A stretch of DNA of 64,000 nt. It comes from DATDAH01 sp963845425 (lineage in GTDB: Bacteria; Actinomycetota; Acidimicrobiia; Acidimicrobiales; DATDAH01). The notes under the pieces are model-generated. The model had not been told where the DNA came from and ran no database searches. It saw only the letters and a list, made by a program, of their open reading frames with translations. Below, piece by piece: positions 1 through 8,577 of this stretch. How positions within the stretch are numbered: position 1 is the stretch's first letter; the number at the start of each line of letters is the position of its first letter. The stretch spans positions 496,001 to 560,000 of the forward strand of contig CAWJSC010000005.1 in NCBI GenBank assembly GCA_963845425.1, given 5' to 3'. The position numbers and the translations under genes were made by a program.

Positions 1-701
1 GCGCGGGTCTTGACGATCCGGCTCTCGGGGTCCGCGACATTGACCCTCGCGTCGGGGTCCTCGCCGCCCTCAGCGGTGTCGAGCTCGGCCAGAGCGGCCC
101 GGATCCGTTCCAGGCGGCGGGCCGGTCTGGCCAACTCGGCCGGGACCCGGCCGCCGGCGTCGAGATCGGCTTCGTCCGCGGCGGCGGCCTCGGCCATCAC
201 CCGGGCCGCTTCGGCCTCCAGGCCGGCCCGCCGTCGATTGCCGTCCAGGCCGGCATCGGCACCGATCTTGGTGCCGTCGACCGCCAGGGTCCCCAGCGGG
301 AGCATCTCGAGACGGTCACAGACCAGCAGTGTCTGCACCAACAGGCCCTCGATCGCGGCCTGGTGGTCCTGACGGAACCGGCAGATCGTGGAGTGGTCCG
401 GGCCGTCCCCGCCACAGATCACCCGCCAGGCAACGTTCTCCACACAGGCCCGCTCGATCCGACGCGAGGACCGCATCCCCTGGCTGTAGGACCAGATCAA
501 CAACGTCACCAACATGGCCGGGTCCCACGCCCGCCGCCCCCGACCCCCGAGGCGATACCCGGCCTCGAAGCCCGACAGATTGAACTCGGCGACCAGCCCG
601 ATCACGAACCACACCGCATGGTCTTCCGGCAACCACTCGCCCATGTCCGGCGGCAACAAGAACTGCTGACCCCGATCCGGCACCCGAAACTCGCTCGCCA
701 T
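1..701 (-). CDS. IS1182-like transposase, N-terminal part, cut by the window edge
   Basis: The minus strand is open from an ATG at 701 to position 1, about 233 codons, with no stop. The translation begins MASEFRVPDRGQQFLLPP and contains WDPAMLVTLLIWSYSQGMRSS and a PDHSTICRFRQDH segment, as in the N-terminal domain (InsH/DUF772 type) of IS1182-like DDE transposases. A DDE-domain start, LGTLAVDGTKIGADA, follows near residue 145. The rest lies outside the window. It differs clearly from the transposase at 35-36.7 kb, so it is a second, unrelated insertion. I could not find the terminal inverted repeat between its start and the SURF1 gene. Family assignment is by motif recognition; exact IS name unknown. 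Confidence 0.8.
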   Translation of the reverse strand, partial: MASEFRVPDRGQQFLLPPDMGEWLPEDHAVWFVIGLVAEFNLSGFEAGYRLGGRGRRAWDPAMLVTLLIWSYSQGMRSSRRIERACVENVAWRVICGGDGPDHSTICRFRQDHQAAIEGLLVQTLLVCDRLEMLPLGTLAVDGTKIGADAGLDGNRRRAGLEAEAARVMAEAAAADEADLDAGGRVPAELARPARRLERIRAALAELDTAEGGEDPDARVNVADPESRIVKTR

Positions 702-823
702 CCCAGCATCATGAACACTCCCCGCCCCGAACGCGAGCACCACCGGTATTTCGCGACAGGCCCTGGGGCGGAGATGGCTGGTACCAGAACGAGATCGGGG
801 TTGGGGCTTTAGCCTCCGGGGCG

Positions 824-1612
824 GTGTACGACTTTGCGCGGGAGCCCAAGTGGATCCTCTCGCACCTGTTCGTGCTGGTGCTGGTGGTGGCGATGATCCT
901 GGCCGGGTTCTGGCAGCTGGACCGGCGTCAGGAGAAGCGGGATCGCAACGCCCTCATCACCGAGCGCCAGGACGAGCCGGTCGCCCCGGTCGACGAGATC
1001 GTCTCGGTCGACGACCCGACCTCGGTCGGGGCCGAGGTCCGGTACCGGCCGGCCACGGCCACGGGTACCTATGACCAGGCGGCGCAGGTCCTGGTGCGCA
1101 ACCGCAGCTACGACGAGGCGCCCGGCTCCTGGGTCCTGACCCCGCTGGTCCTCGACGACGGCTCGGTGCTGGTGGTCAACCGGGGGTGGGTGCCGGTGAC
1201 GGGGGACCAGGTGCTCGGTCCCGACGCCGCTCCACCCGACGGCCCCGTGGAGGTGACCGGGCTCCTCGAGGCCTCTCAGAGCCGCGGCTCCTTCGGCCCA
1301 ACCGATCCCCGCGGCGAGGTCCTCGACACGCTGTCCCGGGTCGACATCGACCGCTACCAGGAGCAGATCGAGGGGGACCTGTACCCGGTGTGGCTCCAAC
1401 TCGAGACCCAGGACCCCGCCCAGGGGGACCAGCCGACGCCGGTCCAACCGACCGCCCTCGACGAGGGCCCGCACCTGGGCTACGCCGTCCAGTGGTTCAT
1501 CTTCACGACCATCGCCCTCGTCGGGTACCCGCTGATCCTGCGCCGCCGGGCCCGGCAGGGCGCGCCCGAGGAGGTGCCCGACCGCGTGCCCGACGACGTC
1601 CTCCAGGGATGA
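824..1612 (+). CDS. SURF1 family cytochrome oxidase assembly protein
   Basis: 262 aa. SURF1 proteins are membrane proteins that help insert heme a into cytochrome c oxidase. An N-terminal membrane segment (LFVLVLVVAMILAGFWQL, about residues 15-33) is followed by the family-typical FWQLDRRQEKRDRN stretch. A large extracytoplasmic domain with PVEVTGLL-like and NRGWVP motifs comes next, then a C-terminal membrane segment (YAVQWFIFTTIALVGYPL) and a basic tail. This is the standard SURF1 topology. The GTG start at 824 has no clear ribosome binding site and the frame stays open upstream; the nearby IS may have replaced the original promoter. The stop overlaps the next TetR start as ATGA. No oxidase subunit genes are in the window. 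Confidence 0.85.
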   Translation: MYDFAREPKWILSHLFVLVLVVAMILAGFWQLDRRQEKRDRNALITERQDEPVAPVDEIVSVDDPTSVGAEVRYRPATATGTYDQAAQVLVRNRSYDEAPGSWVLTPLVLDDGSVLVVNRGWVPVTGDQVLGPDAAPPDGPVEVTGLLEASQSRGSFGPTDPRGEVLDTLSRVDIDRYQEQIEGDLYPVWLQLETQDPAQGDQPTPVQPTALDEGPHLGYAVQWFIFTTIALVGYPLILRRRARQGAPEEVPDRVPDDVLQG

Positions 1613-2184
1613 CCTCCCGGGAGGGGGCGATGGAAGCCACGCTGACCTGCATCGAGCGGGGGGGCATGAAGGGCTTCACGGTGGAGGACGTGGCCCGGGA
1701 GGCGGGCCTCTCCCGGGCGACGCTGTACCGCTACTTCCCGGGCGGCCGGGAGCAGTTGGTCGGTGAGACGGTCACCTGGGAGGTGGGCCGCTTCTTCGCC
1801 CGTCTGGCCGAGGCCATCGACGACTCGCCGGACTTCCGCACCCGGGTCGAGCGCGGCTTGGCCTTCGCCCACCGCTCGCTGCGCGAGCACGAGGCCTTCC
1901 AGCGGGCCATGGCCTCGGACCAGGGCGAGATCCAGGCCCGCCTCGCCGGCATCGCCCCGATCGTGGTGGGCGTCATCCGGAGCTACCTCGAGCCCCTCCT
2001 GGCCCAGGAGATCCTCGTCGAGGGCGTCACCCCCACCGAAGCCGCCGACCACCTCGCCCGCCTCATCGGGAGCCTCATCGTCGACGAGGGCTCCTGGGAC
2101 CTCGGCGACCCCGTCCAGGTCAGGGAGCTCGTCGACCGCTGGCTCCTCGCCGGCATCGTCGTCATCGACATCACATCTGACTGA
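1609..2184 (+). CDS. TetR family transcriptional regulator
   Basis: 191 aa starting at an ATG that overlaps the SURF1 stop by four bases, so the two are probably translationally coupled. The N-terminal helix-turn-helix is typical of TetR: FTVEDVAREAGLSRATLYRYF at about residues 20-40, followed by GGREQLVGETV. The C-terminal half is a helical ligand-binding region with no recognisable specificity. The next gene is a second TetR with a very similar HTH (SRASVYRWFPGGR), so the pair may come from an old duplication. A longer frame starting inside SURF1 is not supported by homology. Target genes cannot be told from sequence. Confidence 0.85.
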   Translation: MTSREGAMEATLTCIERGGMKGFTVEDVAREAGLSRATLYRYFPGGREQLVGETVTWEVGRFFARLAEAIDDSPDFRTRVERGLAFAHRSLREHEAFQRAMASDQGEIQARLAGIAPIVVGVIRSYLEPLLAQEILVEGVTPTEAADHLARLIGSLIVDEGSWDLGDPVQVRELVDRWLLAGIVVIDITSD

Positions 2185-2225
2185 GGGGTGTGCCGAGCGC
2201 GCTCCACGACGGCGACGCGAATGGG

Positions 2226-2302
2226 CCTGAGACAATGACGTGACGATTGTCACAGGGTCTGGGGCTTCCCCTGAGACAAACCGGAGCGTATTGTCTCAGG
2301 GG
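2226..2302 (+). promoter_or_regulatory. pair of palindromic operators before the second TetR gene
   Basis: Two inverted repeats of the same design lie side by side. The first has arms CCTGAGACAA (2226-2235) and TTGTCACAGG (2247-2256). The second has arms CCCCTGAGACAA (2268-2279) and TTGTCTCAGGGG (2291-2302). In both, the CCTGAGACAA / TTGTCWCAGG arms are separated by 11 bp, and the centres are 44 bp apart, about four helical turns. The second repeat ends directly before the ATG at 2303. This is the pattern expected of an autoregulated TetR repressor; binding by the adjacent regulator is inference. Confidence 0.7.
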
Positions 2303-2920
2303 ATGGGGGCCATCGCGGCGAACGACCGCACCTACGCCAGCACCGGCGCCGACCGGGTCGCCGCGGCCGCCCTCGCCTGCATCGCCGAGCACGGCGTGCG
2401 GGCCGTCACCGTCGAGCGCATCGCCGATGAGGCCGGGGTCTCCCGGGCCAGCGTCTACCGGTGGTTCCCCGGTGGCCGTAGCGACGTCCTGCTGGCGGCC
2501 GGCGGTCGCGAGATGGACCGCTTCTTCGACGAGATCGAGCCCCGCCTGACCGCGGCCGACACCCTCGACGACGTCCTGGCCGAGGGCCTGTCCGGCGCCG
2601 TGCGCTTCCTGCGGGACAACAAGGCCCTCCACGCCCTCCTCGAGCACGAGCCGGAGCTGGTCCTGCCCCACCTGGCCTTCGACCGGATGGGCACGGCCTT
2701 CGCCGTCGCCGCCGCGGTGGCCCTGCGCCACCTGCACCGCTTCCTGAACGAGGACGACGCCCGCCGGGCCACCGAGCTGGTCGCCCGCCTCGCCCTCTCC
2801 CACACCTTGTCCCCGTCGGCCGACCTCGACATGGGGGACCTGGACGCCGCCCGGCGCCACGTCCACCGGTTCGTGACCCCCGGCCTCGTCCCCCTCGTCC
2901 CCGCAACCCCCTGGAGCTGA
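2303..2920 (+). CDS. TetR family regulator, probably controlling the diiron protein gene
   Basis: 205 aa from the ATG at 2303. A GTG at 2240 would also keep the frame, but it lies inside the operator palindromes, so the later start is preferred. HTH: VTVERIADEAGVSRASVYRWF near residues 33-53. The remainder is a helical effector domain of unknown ligand. The gene ends 4 bp before the ferritin-like protein, so they form one unit, and the paired operators upstream suggest autoregulation together with that gene. In other actinobacteria such diiron genes are often next to TetR genes, which supports but does not prove the link. Confidence 0.85.
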   Translation: MGAIAANDRTYASTGADRVAAAALACIAEHGVRAVTVERIADEAGVSRASVYRWFPGGRSDVLLAAGGREMDRFFDEIEPRLTAADTLDDVLAEGLSGAVRFLRDNKALHALLEHEPELVLPHLAFDRMGTAFAVAAAVALRHLHRFLNEDDARRATELVARLALSHTLSPSADLDMGDLDAARRHVHRFVTPGLVPLVPATPWS

Positions 2921-2924
2921 ACCC

Positions 2925-4076
2925 ATGTCCGCCACCGACGAGATGTCCACCAACGAAGCCCTCATGGGGCGGTCGGACGTCAACGACCTCGAGGCCATCC
3001 TCGCCGTCTCCAACACCGATGTGAACGAGGTGATCCATGCCGTCGAGGACAACGCCGACGCCATCTTCACCTGGGACTACGAGAAGGGGCAGCGCCCGGC
3101 GCTGAACAAGCTCTACGAGAAGGCCAAGACCTCGCAGTGGAACGGCGAGACCGACCTGGACTGGTCGATCGAGGTCGACCAGGAGGCCGTCGTGGCCGCC
3201 AACGCCGTCCAGAACGGCTTCCTCGAGCAGAACCTGGACCTCAGCGGCACCCAGATGGAGCACTGGGACGACGCCACCTGGCTGCAGTTCGGGATCGAGG
3301 GCCAGAACTGGATGCTCTCGAACTTCATGCACGGCGAGCAGGGCGCCCTGGTCTGCACGGCCAAGATCGTCGAGACGGTCCCGTGGATCGACGCCAAGTA
3401 CTACGCGTCGACCCAGGTGATGGACGAGGCCCGCCACGTCGAGGTCTTCGCGAAGTACCTCGACACCAAGCTCGACGGTCACTACCCGATCAACGCCCAC
3501 CTCAAGATGCTGCTGGACGACATCATCAAGGACAGCCGCTGGGACATGACCTACCTGGGCATGCAGATCATGGTCGAGGGCCTGGCCCTCGCGGCCTTCG
3601 GGTTCATGCACCAGATGACGACCGAGCCGCTGCTGAAGCAGCTCCTGCGCTACGTCATGAGCGACGAGGCCCGCCACGTGGCCTTCGGCGTCCTGTCCCT
3701 CAAGGAGTACTACGAGGGCCTGACCGACGTCGAACTGCGGGAGCGCCAGGAGTTCGCCTTCGACGCCGCGCTGCGGATGCGGGACCGCATGCTGCAGCAG
3801 GAGGTCTGGGAGCGCATGGGCGTGGAGCCCCGCGAGGCCCTGCAGGCCACCATGCAGGCCCCCGAACGCCGGATGTTCCAGGCGATGCTCTTCTCCAAGA
3901 TCGTCCCCAACTGCAAGAAGCTCGGCCTGCTGGACGCCTCCGGCGGCTGGCTGCGGGACCGCTTCACCGAGATCGGCGTGATCCAGTTCGAGGACTGGGT
4001 CGACACCGGCGAGGAGTACGAGGCCCTCGACGAGGTGGCCAAGGACCGCGAGGCCGCCGAGGCCGCCGCTTCCTGA
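2925..4076 (+). CDS. ferritin-like diiron oxidoreductase
   Basis: 383 aa soluble protein. A four-helix ferritin-like fold is indicated by carboxylate/histidine motifs: HGEQGALVC (about residue 135), DEARHVEVFAKY (about 165), VEGLAL (about 210) and SDEARHVAFG (about 245). The two EARH motifs are the usual diiron ligands. Relatives include diiron oxygenases and R2-like proteins, but the substrate cannot be assigned. It lies 4 bp after a TetR gene with paired operators, suggesting inducible expression. An 11-bp perfect palindrome after the gene (4088-4111) may end the transcript. AurF-type N-oxygenase is a possible relative but not claimed. Confidence 0.75.
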   Translation: MSATDEMSTNEALMGRSDVNDLEAILAVSNTDVNEVIHAVEDNADAIFTWDYEKGQRPALNKLYEKAKTSQWNGETDLDWSIEVDQEAVVAANAVQNGFLEQNLDLSGTQMEHWDDATWLQFGIEGQNWMLSNFMHGEQGALVCTAKIVETVPWIDAKYYASTQVMDEARHVEVFAKYLDTKLDGHYPINAHLKMLLDDIIKDSRWDMTYLGMQIMVEGLALAAFGFMHQMTTEPLLKQLLRYVMSDEARHVAFGVLSLKEYYEGLTDVELRERQEFAFDAALRMRDRMLQQEVWERMGVEPREALQATMQAPERRMFQAMLFSKIVPNCKKLGLLDASGGWLRDRFTEIGVIQFEDWVDTGEEYEALDEVAKDREAAEAAAS

Positions 4077-4087
4077 AGCTGATCTCA

Positions 4088-4111
4088 CCGGGGCCGCGAC
4101 CGCGGCCCCGG
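4088..4111 (+). terminator. GC-rich palindrome after the diiron gene
   Basis: CCGGGGCCGCG (4088-4098) and CGCGGCCCCGG (4101-4111) are perfectly complementary with a 2-bp centre. It lies 11 bp after the diiron gene stop. There is no T-run, so it could be a stem-only terminator or an operator for the next promoter, whose -10 (TACGAT, 4112-4117) starts immediately after it. Confidence 0.5.
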
Positions 4112-4125
4112 TACGATCGCTGTCC

Positions 4126-4758
4126 ATGGCCCACCCCTCCGAGCCCGGCACCCTGGTGCTGCACGGGTTGCGGTTGAAGGGCTTCGCCGAGACCGACGTC
4201 CTCGCCGAGAGCACCGGGCTCGACGACGTCACCGTCATCCGGGCGCTCGAGGCCTTCGCCGGCGAGGGACTGGTCACCCGCAAGCAGGGCGTCGACGTGT
4301 CCGGCTGGGTGCTGACCCCCCAGGGGCGGGCCGAGCACGAGAAGCGCCTGGCCGACGAACTGGACGCCGCCGGCGCCCGCGCCGACATCGAGGCGCTGTA
4401 CGGGCGGTTCACCCGGCTCAACCCGGCTCTGCTCCAGGTCTGCACGGACTGGCAACTGCGCGACGGGGCCATCAACGACCACGCCGACGGCGCCTACGAC
4501 GCCGAGGTCGTGTCCCGCCTGAGCGACCTCCACGAGCAGGCCGTACCCGTCGTCGCCGCCCTGGCCGGGTCCCTGGACCGCTTCGATGGCTACGGCCCCC
4601 GGCTCCAGTGGGCGGTGGACCACGTCCGCTGTGGGGACGGCGCCTGGTTCGACAAGCCGCTGACCGACTCGTACCACACGGTGTGGTTCGAGCTGCACGA
4701 GGACCTGCTGGCCACGCTCGGGCTCGAGCGGGCCACCGAGACCGGAGGACAGGGCTGA
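4126..4758 (+). CDS. winged-helix domain protein
   Basis: 210 aa. The N-terminal 75 residues look like a winged-helix DNA-binding domain: helices around LHGLRLKGFAETDVLAESTG, a recognition-helix-like DDVTVIRALEAFAGEGLV, and a wing ending WVLTPQGRAEHEKRL, as in MarR-like proteins. The C-terminal part is helical with DWQLRDG and a conserved-looking RLQWAVDHVRCGDG. The -10 TACGAT at 4112-4117 sits 8 nt before the ATG, so the mRNA is probably leaderless. The stop overlaps the dapA start as TGATG. Whether it is a true regulator is unknown. Confidence 0.65.
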   Translation: MAHPSEPGTLVLHGLRLKGFAETDVLAESTGLDDVTVIRALEAFAGEGLVTRKQGVDVSGWVLTPQGRAEHEKRLADELDAAGARADIEALYGRFTRLNPALLQVCTDWQLRDGAINDHADGAYDAEVVSRLSDLHEQAVPVVAALAGSLDRFDGYGPRLQWAVDHVRCGDGAWFDKPLTDSYHTVWFELHEDLLATLGLERATETGGQG

Positions 4759-5642
4759 TGGGACGCTTCGGGTCGGTGCTGGTGGCCATGGTCACCCCGT
4801 TCGACGACGATCTCGAACTCGACCTCGACGCCGCCGTCACCTTGGCCCGGTGGCTGGTCGACCATGGGGCCGACGGCCTAGTCCTGGCCGGCACCACGGG
4901 CGAGGCGCCGACGCTGTCCGACGACGAGTCGGTCGACCTCTGGACCGCGGTCCGGGAGGCGGTGACCGTGCCCCTCCTGGCCGGGACCGGGAGCAACGAC
5001 ACCCGCCACACCGTCCAGCTCAGCCGCCGGGCGGCCGACACGGGGGTGGACGGGCTCCTCGTCGTCACCCCGTACTACAACCGGCCCAGCCAGGCCGGGC
5101 TCGAGGCCCACTTCCGGGCCGTGGCCGACGCCACCGTGCTGCCCTTCCTGGTCTACGACATCCCGATCCGCACGGGCCGCAAGGTCGACCGCGAGGTGCT
5201 GGTCCGCCTGGCCCACGACGTGCCGACGATGGTCGGCGTCAAGGACGCGGCGGGCGACCCCGCGGCGTCGGCCCGCGTGATCGCCGAGGCCCCCGACGGC
5301 TTCGACCTCTACAGCGGTGACGACGGCTTCACGCTGCCCCTGCTCGCCATCGGCGGCGCGGGCGTCATCGGCGTGGCCGCCCACTGGTCGGCCGCCGAGC
5401 ACGCGGAGATGATCTCGGCCCACGCCAAGGGCGACGTCGAGACCGCCCGCCTCGTCAACGCCCGCCTGCTCGACTCCTACGACTACGAGACCTGGGGTGG
5501 TACCCCACAAGCCGTGACCACCAAAGCCCTGCTGCGCACCCTCGGCCTCCGGGTCGGGCTCACCCGTCCCCCCATCGGGCCCGTCCCCGACGGCCTGGAG
5601 GACGCGGCCCGCCGTGTCCTGGACGGGCTCGGGCCCCGCTGA
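4758..5642 (+). CDS. dapA: 4-hydroxy-tetrahydrodipicolinate synthase
   Basis: 294 aa, normal family length. DapA condenses pyruvate with aspartate semialdehyde, the first step of the diaminopimelate/lysine branch. Visible motifs: AGTTGEAPTLSDDE with the Thr-Thr pair near residue 45, VVTPYYNRPSQ with the catalytic tyrosine near 107, YDIPIRTGRKV, and the Schiff-base lysine in VGVKDAAGDP near residue 163. It overlaps the winged-helix gene by one base upstream and rnj by one base downstream, so translation is coupled. Further DAP genes (dapF, dapC, dapD, dapE) are 22-27 kb away; dapB is not in the window. Confidence 0.95.
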   Translation: MGRFGSVLVAMVTPFDDDLELDLDAAVTLARWLVDHGADGLVLAGTTGEAPTLSDDESVDLWTAVREAVTVPLLAGTGSNDTRHTVQLSRRAADTGVDGLLVVTPYYNRPSQAGLEAHFRAVADATVLPFLVYDIPIRTGRKVDREVLVRLAHDVPTMVGVKDAAGDPAASARVIAEAPDGFDLYSGDDGFTLPLLAIGGAGVIGVAAHWSAAEHAEMISAHAKGDVETARLVNARLLDSYDYETWGGTPQAVTTKALLRTLGLRVGLTRPPIGPVPDGLEDAARRVLDGLGPR

Positions 5643-7306
5643 TGGCCGCTCCCGTCAACATCACCTTCCTGGGCGGCCTCGGTGAGATCGGCCGCAACTG
5701 TGCCTGCATCGAGTCCGAGGGCAAGATCGTCCTCATCGACTGCGGGATCATGTTCCCCGACGTCGACATGCCCGGCATCGACCTGGTCCTGCCCGACTTC
5801 ACCTACCTCCGCGAGAACGCCGACCACATCGTGGGCTGCATCGCCACCCACGGCCACGAGGACCACGTCGGCGGGCTGTCCTTCCTGCTGCGGGAGCTGA
5901 AGTTCCCGATCTACGGCTCCGAGCTCACCCTGGGCCTGGCCCGGCACCGCATCGAGGAGGCCGGCCTGGTCGACCGCACCGACTTCCGGATCGTGGCCGA
6001 CAACGAGCGCAAGAAGATCGGGCCCTTCGACTGCGAGTTCCTGCCCGTCACCCACTCGGTGCCCCACGGCTTCGCGACCGCGATCCACACGCCGCAGGGC
6101 ACGATCCTGCACACCGGGGACTTCAAGCTGGACCTCAACCCGGTCGACGGCCGCCTCACGGACCTCAGCGTCATGGGCGCGATCGCCCAGAACGAGGGCA
6201 TCCGCCTGCTCCTGTCGGACTCGACCAACGCCGACTCGCCCGGGCACTCGCGGTCGGAGACGTCGGTCGGCGCCGTGCTCTACAACGTCATGCACGCCCA
6301 CGAGGGCCGCCGCCTGATCGTGACCTGCTTCGCCTCCCACATCCACCGGGTGCAGCAGGTCGCCGACGCGGCCCAGGCCTTCGGCCGGCGGGTCGCCACC
6401 CTCGGCCTGTCGATGAAGAAGAACGTGGCCCTGGCCCGCAAGCTGGGCGTGCTGCGCATCCCCGACTCGGTGCTGATCGACATCGAGGACATCGAGAGCC
6501 TGCCCCCGGGCCAGGTCTGTGTGATCTCCACCGGCTCCCAAGGTGAGCCCATGTCCGCCCTCGCCCGCCTGGCCTCGGGGGACAACCGCTGGCTGGAGAT
6601 CCAGGAGACCGACACGGTCATCCTCAGCTCCCACCCGATCCCGGGCAACGAGACCGGCGTCACCAAGGTGATCGACGGCCTGACCCGGCTGGGGGCCAAG
6701 GTCGTGCACACCGGCCTCGCCGACGTCCACGCCACTGGCCACGCGAAGCAGGAGGAGCTGAAGACGATCATCTCGGTCACCAGGCCCGACTGGATGATCC
6801 CCGTGCACGGCGAGTACCGCCACCTGGCCGCCCACGCCGACCTGGCCCGCCAGATGGGCGTGGATCCCGACCACGTCCTGCTGTGCGAGGACGGGGACCG
6901 CATCGAACTGGGCGACAAGGGCATCAAGCGCCTCGACAGCGTCCCCGCCGGCTACCTCTACGTCGACGGCACCGTCGGCGATGTCGGCGACGGCGTCCTG
7001 CGGGACCGCAAGGTCCTCGCCGAAGAGGGCGTCGTAGTGGTCATCGTCACGGTGGACATGAAGACCGGCGCCATCATCCGGGGACCCGAGATCGTCACCC
7101 GCGGCTGGGTCTATGCCCCCGAGGCCGAGGACCTGCTCGACGACGCCGCCGACGCCGTCCGCAAGGGCATCAAGGACGCGGTCAAGAAGGACGGGATCGT
7201 CGACTACGAGAACCTCCAGCGCCACGTGCGCAAGGCTGCGGGCAAGTTCGTCAGCGACAAGACCAAACGGCGTCCGATGATCGTCCCCGTCGTGATGGAG
7301 GCCTAG
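5642..7306 (+). CDS. rnj: ribonuclease J
   Basis: 554 aa metallo-beta-lactamase/beta-CASP nuclease that processes and degrades RNA (endo- and 5' exonuclease). The start FLGGLGEIGRNC and the zinc motif THGHEDHVGG (about residue 75) are diagnostic. HTGDFKLD, SDSTNADSPGHS, FASHIHRVQQV (beta-CASP), STGSQGEPMSAL, and HATGHAKQEEL / PVHGEYRHL near residues 360-395 follow in the family order. The dapA-rnj pairing with a one-base overlap is common in actinobacteria. The C-terminal RNase J dimerisation domain is present, so the protein is full length. Confidence 0.95.
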   Translation: MAAPVNITFLGGLGEIGRNCACIESEGKIVLIDCGIMFPDVDMPGIDLVLPDFTYLRENADHIVGCIATHGHEDHVGGLSFLLRELKFPIYGSELTLGLARHRIEEAGLVDRTDFRIVADNERKKIGPFDCEFLPVTHSVPHGFATAIHTPQGTILHTGDFKLDLNPVDGRLTDLSVMGAIAQNEGIRLLLSDSTNADSPGHSRSETSVGAVLYNVMHAHEGRRLIVTCFASHIHRVQQVADAAQAFGRRVATLGLSMKKNVALARKLGVLRIPDSVLIDIEDIESLPPGQVCVISTGSQGEPMSALARLASGDNRWLEIQETDTVILSSHPIPGNETGVTKVIDGLTRLGAKVVHTGLADVHATGHAKQEELKTIISVTRPDWMIPVHGEYRHLAAHADLARQMGVDPDHVLLCEDGDRIELGDKGIKRLDSVPAGYLYVDGTVGDVGDGVLRDRKVLAEEGVVVVIVTVDMKTGAIIRGPEIVTRGWVYAPEAEDLLDDAADAVRKGIKDAVKKDGIVDYENLQRHVRKAAGKFVSDKTKRRPMIVPVVMEA

Positions 7307-7326
7307 ACGGTTAGCGTCGCCCGGCG

Positions 7327-8325
7327 ATGACCTCGGATCCGCTCGCGAAGGCCCGCACGACCCTGCTCGGGGAGCGGCGGACGGTGGGCATGGACGTGCT
7401 CGCCGCGCTGGCCGCCCTGCCCGACGAGCAGGTGCCGGCGCTGGCGGCCCTGGCCCACGAGGTCCGGCTGGTGTGGAACGGCCCGACGGTGGAGATCGAG
7501 GGGATCCTGTCGGCCAAGACCGGCGGCTGCCCGGAGGACTGCAACTTCTGCTCGCAGTCGGCGCAGTTCGACACCCCGGTGCAGGCCACGCCGTTCCTCG
7601 ACACCGACGAGGTCCTGCGGGCGGCTGAGGAGACCAAGGCCCTCGGCGCCACCGAGTTCTGCATCGTGCTCGCGGTCAAGGGCCCCGACGAGCGCACGAT
7701 GACCCGCCTCGAGGAGCTGGTCCCCCTCGTCCAGGAGCGGGTCGGCATCAACGTGGCCGTGAGCGCGGGGATCCTGACCTCCGAGCAGGCCGAGCGGCTG
7801 GCCGCCGCCGGGGTCCATCGCTACAACCACAACCTGGAGACGGCCAAGAGCTTCTTCGGGCGGATCGTCACCACCCACAGCTGGGACGAGCGTTTCGCCA
7901 CCTGCCGACTGGTTCGGGCCCACGGCATGGAGCTCTGCTGTGGGGTGCTGCTGGGCATGGGGGAGACCGAAGAGCAGCGCCTGGAGCTGATCGCCGAGCT
8001 GCGGGCCGTCGAGCCCTGCGAGGTGCCGGTCAACTTCCTCAACCCGCGGCCCGGTACCCCGCTGGGAGACCGGCCGCTGGTCGGCGCCCTCGAGGCCATC
8101 CGCTGGATCGCCCTCCTGCGCATCGCCCTCCCCGACGTGATCCTGCGCTACGCGGGCGGCCGCGAGGTCACGCTGCGGGAGCTGCAGGTCATGGGCCTGA
8201 CCTCGGGCATCAACGCCCTCATCGTGGGCAACTACCTGACCACGCTCGGCCGGTCGCCCGAGGAGGACCTCCAGATGCTGGAGGACCTGCGCATGCCGAT
8301 CGGCGCCCTGTCGAAGGTGATCTGA
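7327..8325 (+). CDS. bioB: biotin synthase (radical SAM)
   Basis: 332 aa. BioB inserts sulfur into dethiobiotin. The radical-SAM cluster motif is CPEDCNFC (about residues 62-69), followed by YNHNLETAKSFF and MGETEEQRLE, and a C-terminal ILRYAGGREVTL typical of BioB. A -10 TAGCGT (7312-7317) lies 9 nt before the ATG, so the message is probably leaderless. No other biotin genes are in the window; the next gene, bsaP, is an accessory factor for this enzyme in actinobacteria. The two are 1 bp apart, so they are almost certainly one operon. Confidence 0.95.
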   Translation: MTSDPLAKARTTLLGERRTVGMDVLAALAALPDEQVPALAALAHEVRLVWNGPTVEIEGILSAKTGGCPEDCNFCSQSAQFDTPVQATPFLDTDEVLRAAEETKALGATEFCIVLAVKGPDERTMTRLEELVPLVQERVGINVAVSAGILTSEQAERLAAAGVHRYNHNLETAKSFFGRIVTTHSWDERFATCRLVRAHGMELCCGVLLGMGETEEQRLELIAELRAVEPCEVPVNFLNPRPGTPLGDRPLVGALEAIRWIALLRIALPDVILRYAGGREVTLRELQVMGLTSGINALIVGNYLTTLGRSPEEDLQMLEDLRMPIGALSKVI

Positions 8326-8326
8326 G

Positions 8327-8509
8327 CTGGCCGGCCCCGCCTTCTGCACGGGCTGCGGTCACCCGACCGCGGATTGTGACGACGCCTGCCGGCGGGACCT
8401 GGACCCGCCTCGCTTCTGTCCGACCTGCGGCCGCCGGTCCCGGGTCGACGTGACCCCCGCCGGCTACGAGTCCCGCTGCCGCGACCACGGTGTGTTCGCC
8501 ACCGGCTGA
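8327..8509 (+). CDS. bsaP: biotin synthase auxiliary protein, small Cys-rich, CTG start
   Basis: 60 aa. Seven cysteines at positions 7, 10, 17, 21, 31, 34 and 51, with CTGCGH, RFCPTCGRR and a C-terminal CRDHG, match the small BsaP family that follows bioB in actinobacteria and supports its iron-sulfur chemistry. The frame opens at 8321 just after an in-frame stop at 8318-8320 and contains no ATG, GTG or TTG before the first cysteines; the only plausible start is CTG at 8327. A GGTGA sequence (8316-8320) at the end of bioB gives a 6-nt spacing to it. bioB stops 1 bp earlier. Family call is from motif recognition. Confidence 0.75.
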   Translation: MAGPAFCTGCGHPTADCDDACRRDLDPPRFCPTCGRRSRVDVTPAGYESRCRDHGVFATG

Positions 8510-8520
8510 CCCCACCCTCG

Positions 8521-8568
8521 TTCTGGCGCCCGATTGCGGCGCCGGGACACTGCAATCAGGCGCCAGAA
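8521..8568. repeat. palindromic repeat, TTCTGGCGCC type, between convergent genes
   Basis: TTCTGGCGCC (8521-8530) pairs with GGCGCCAGAA (8559-8568), and inside it GATTGC pairs with GCAATC. It lies between the ends of bsaP (+) and the S33 peptidase gene (-), so it may serve as a bidirectional terminator. It is one of four copies with the same outer arms in this window (others at 31552, 43322, 44236). Confidence 0.75.
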
Positions 8569-8577
8569 CGGATGGGG

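Noticed and set aside
702..823. Terminal inverted repeat of the truncated transposon in the gap before SURF1
   Set aside because: Without the other end of the element in the window, no repeat pair can be defined; nothing else is evident in this gap.
1186..2184. Long plus-strand frame covering the end of SURF1 and the first TetR
   Set aside because: The first 140 codons are Arg/Pro-rich shadow of SURF1; homology begins only at the ATG at 1609.
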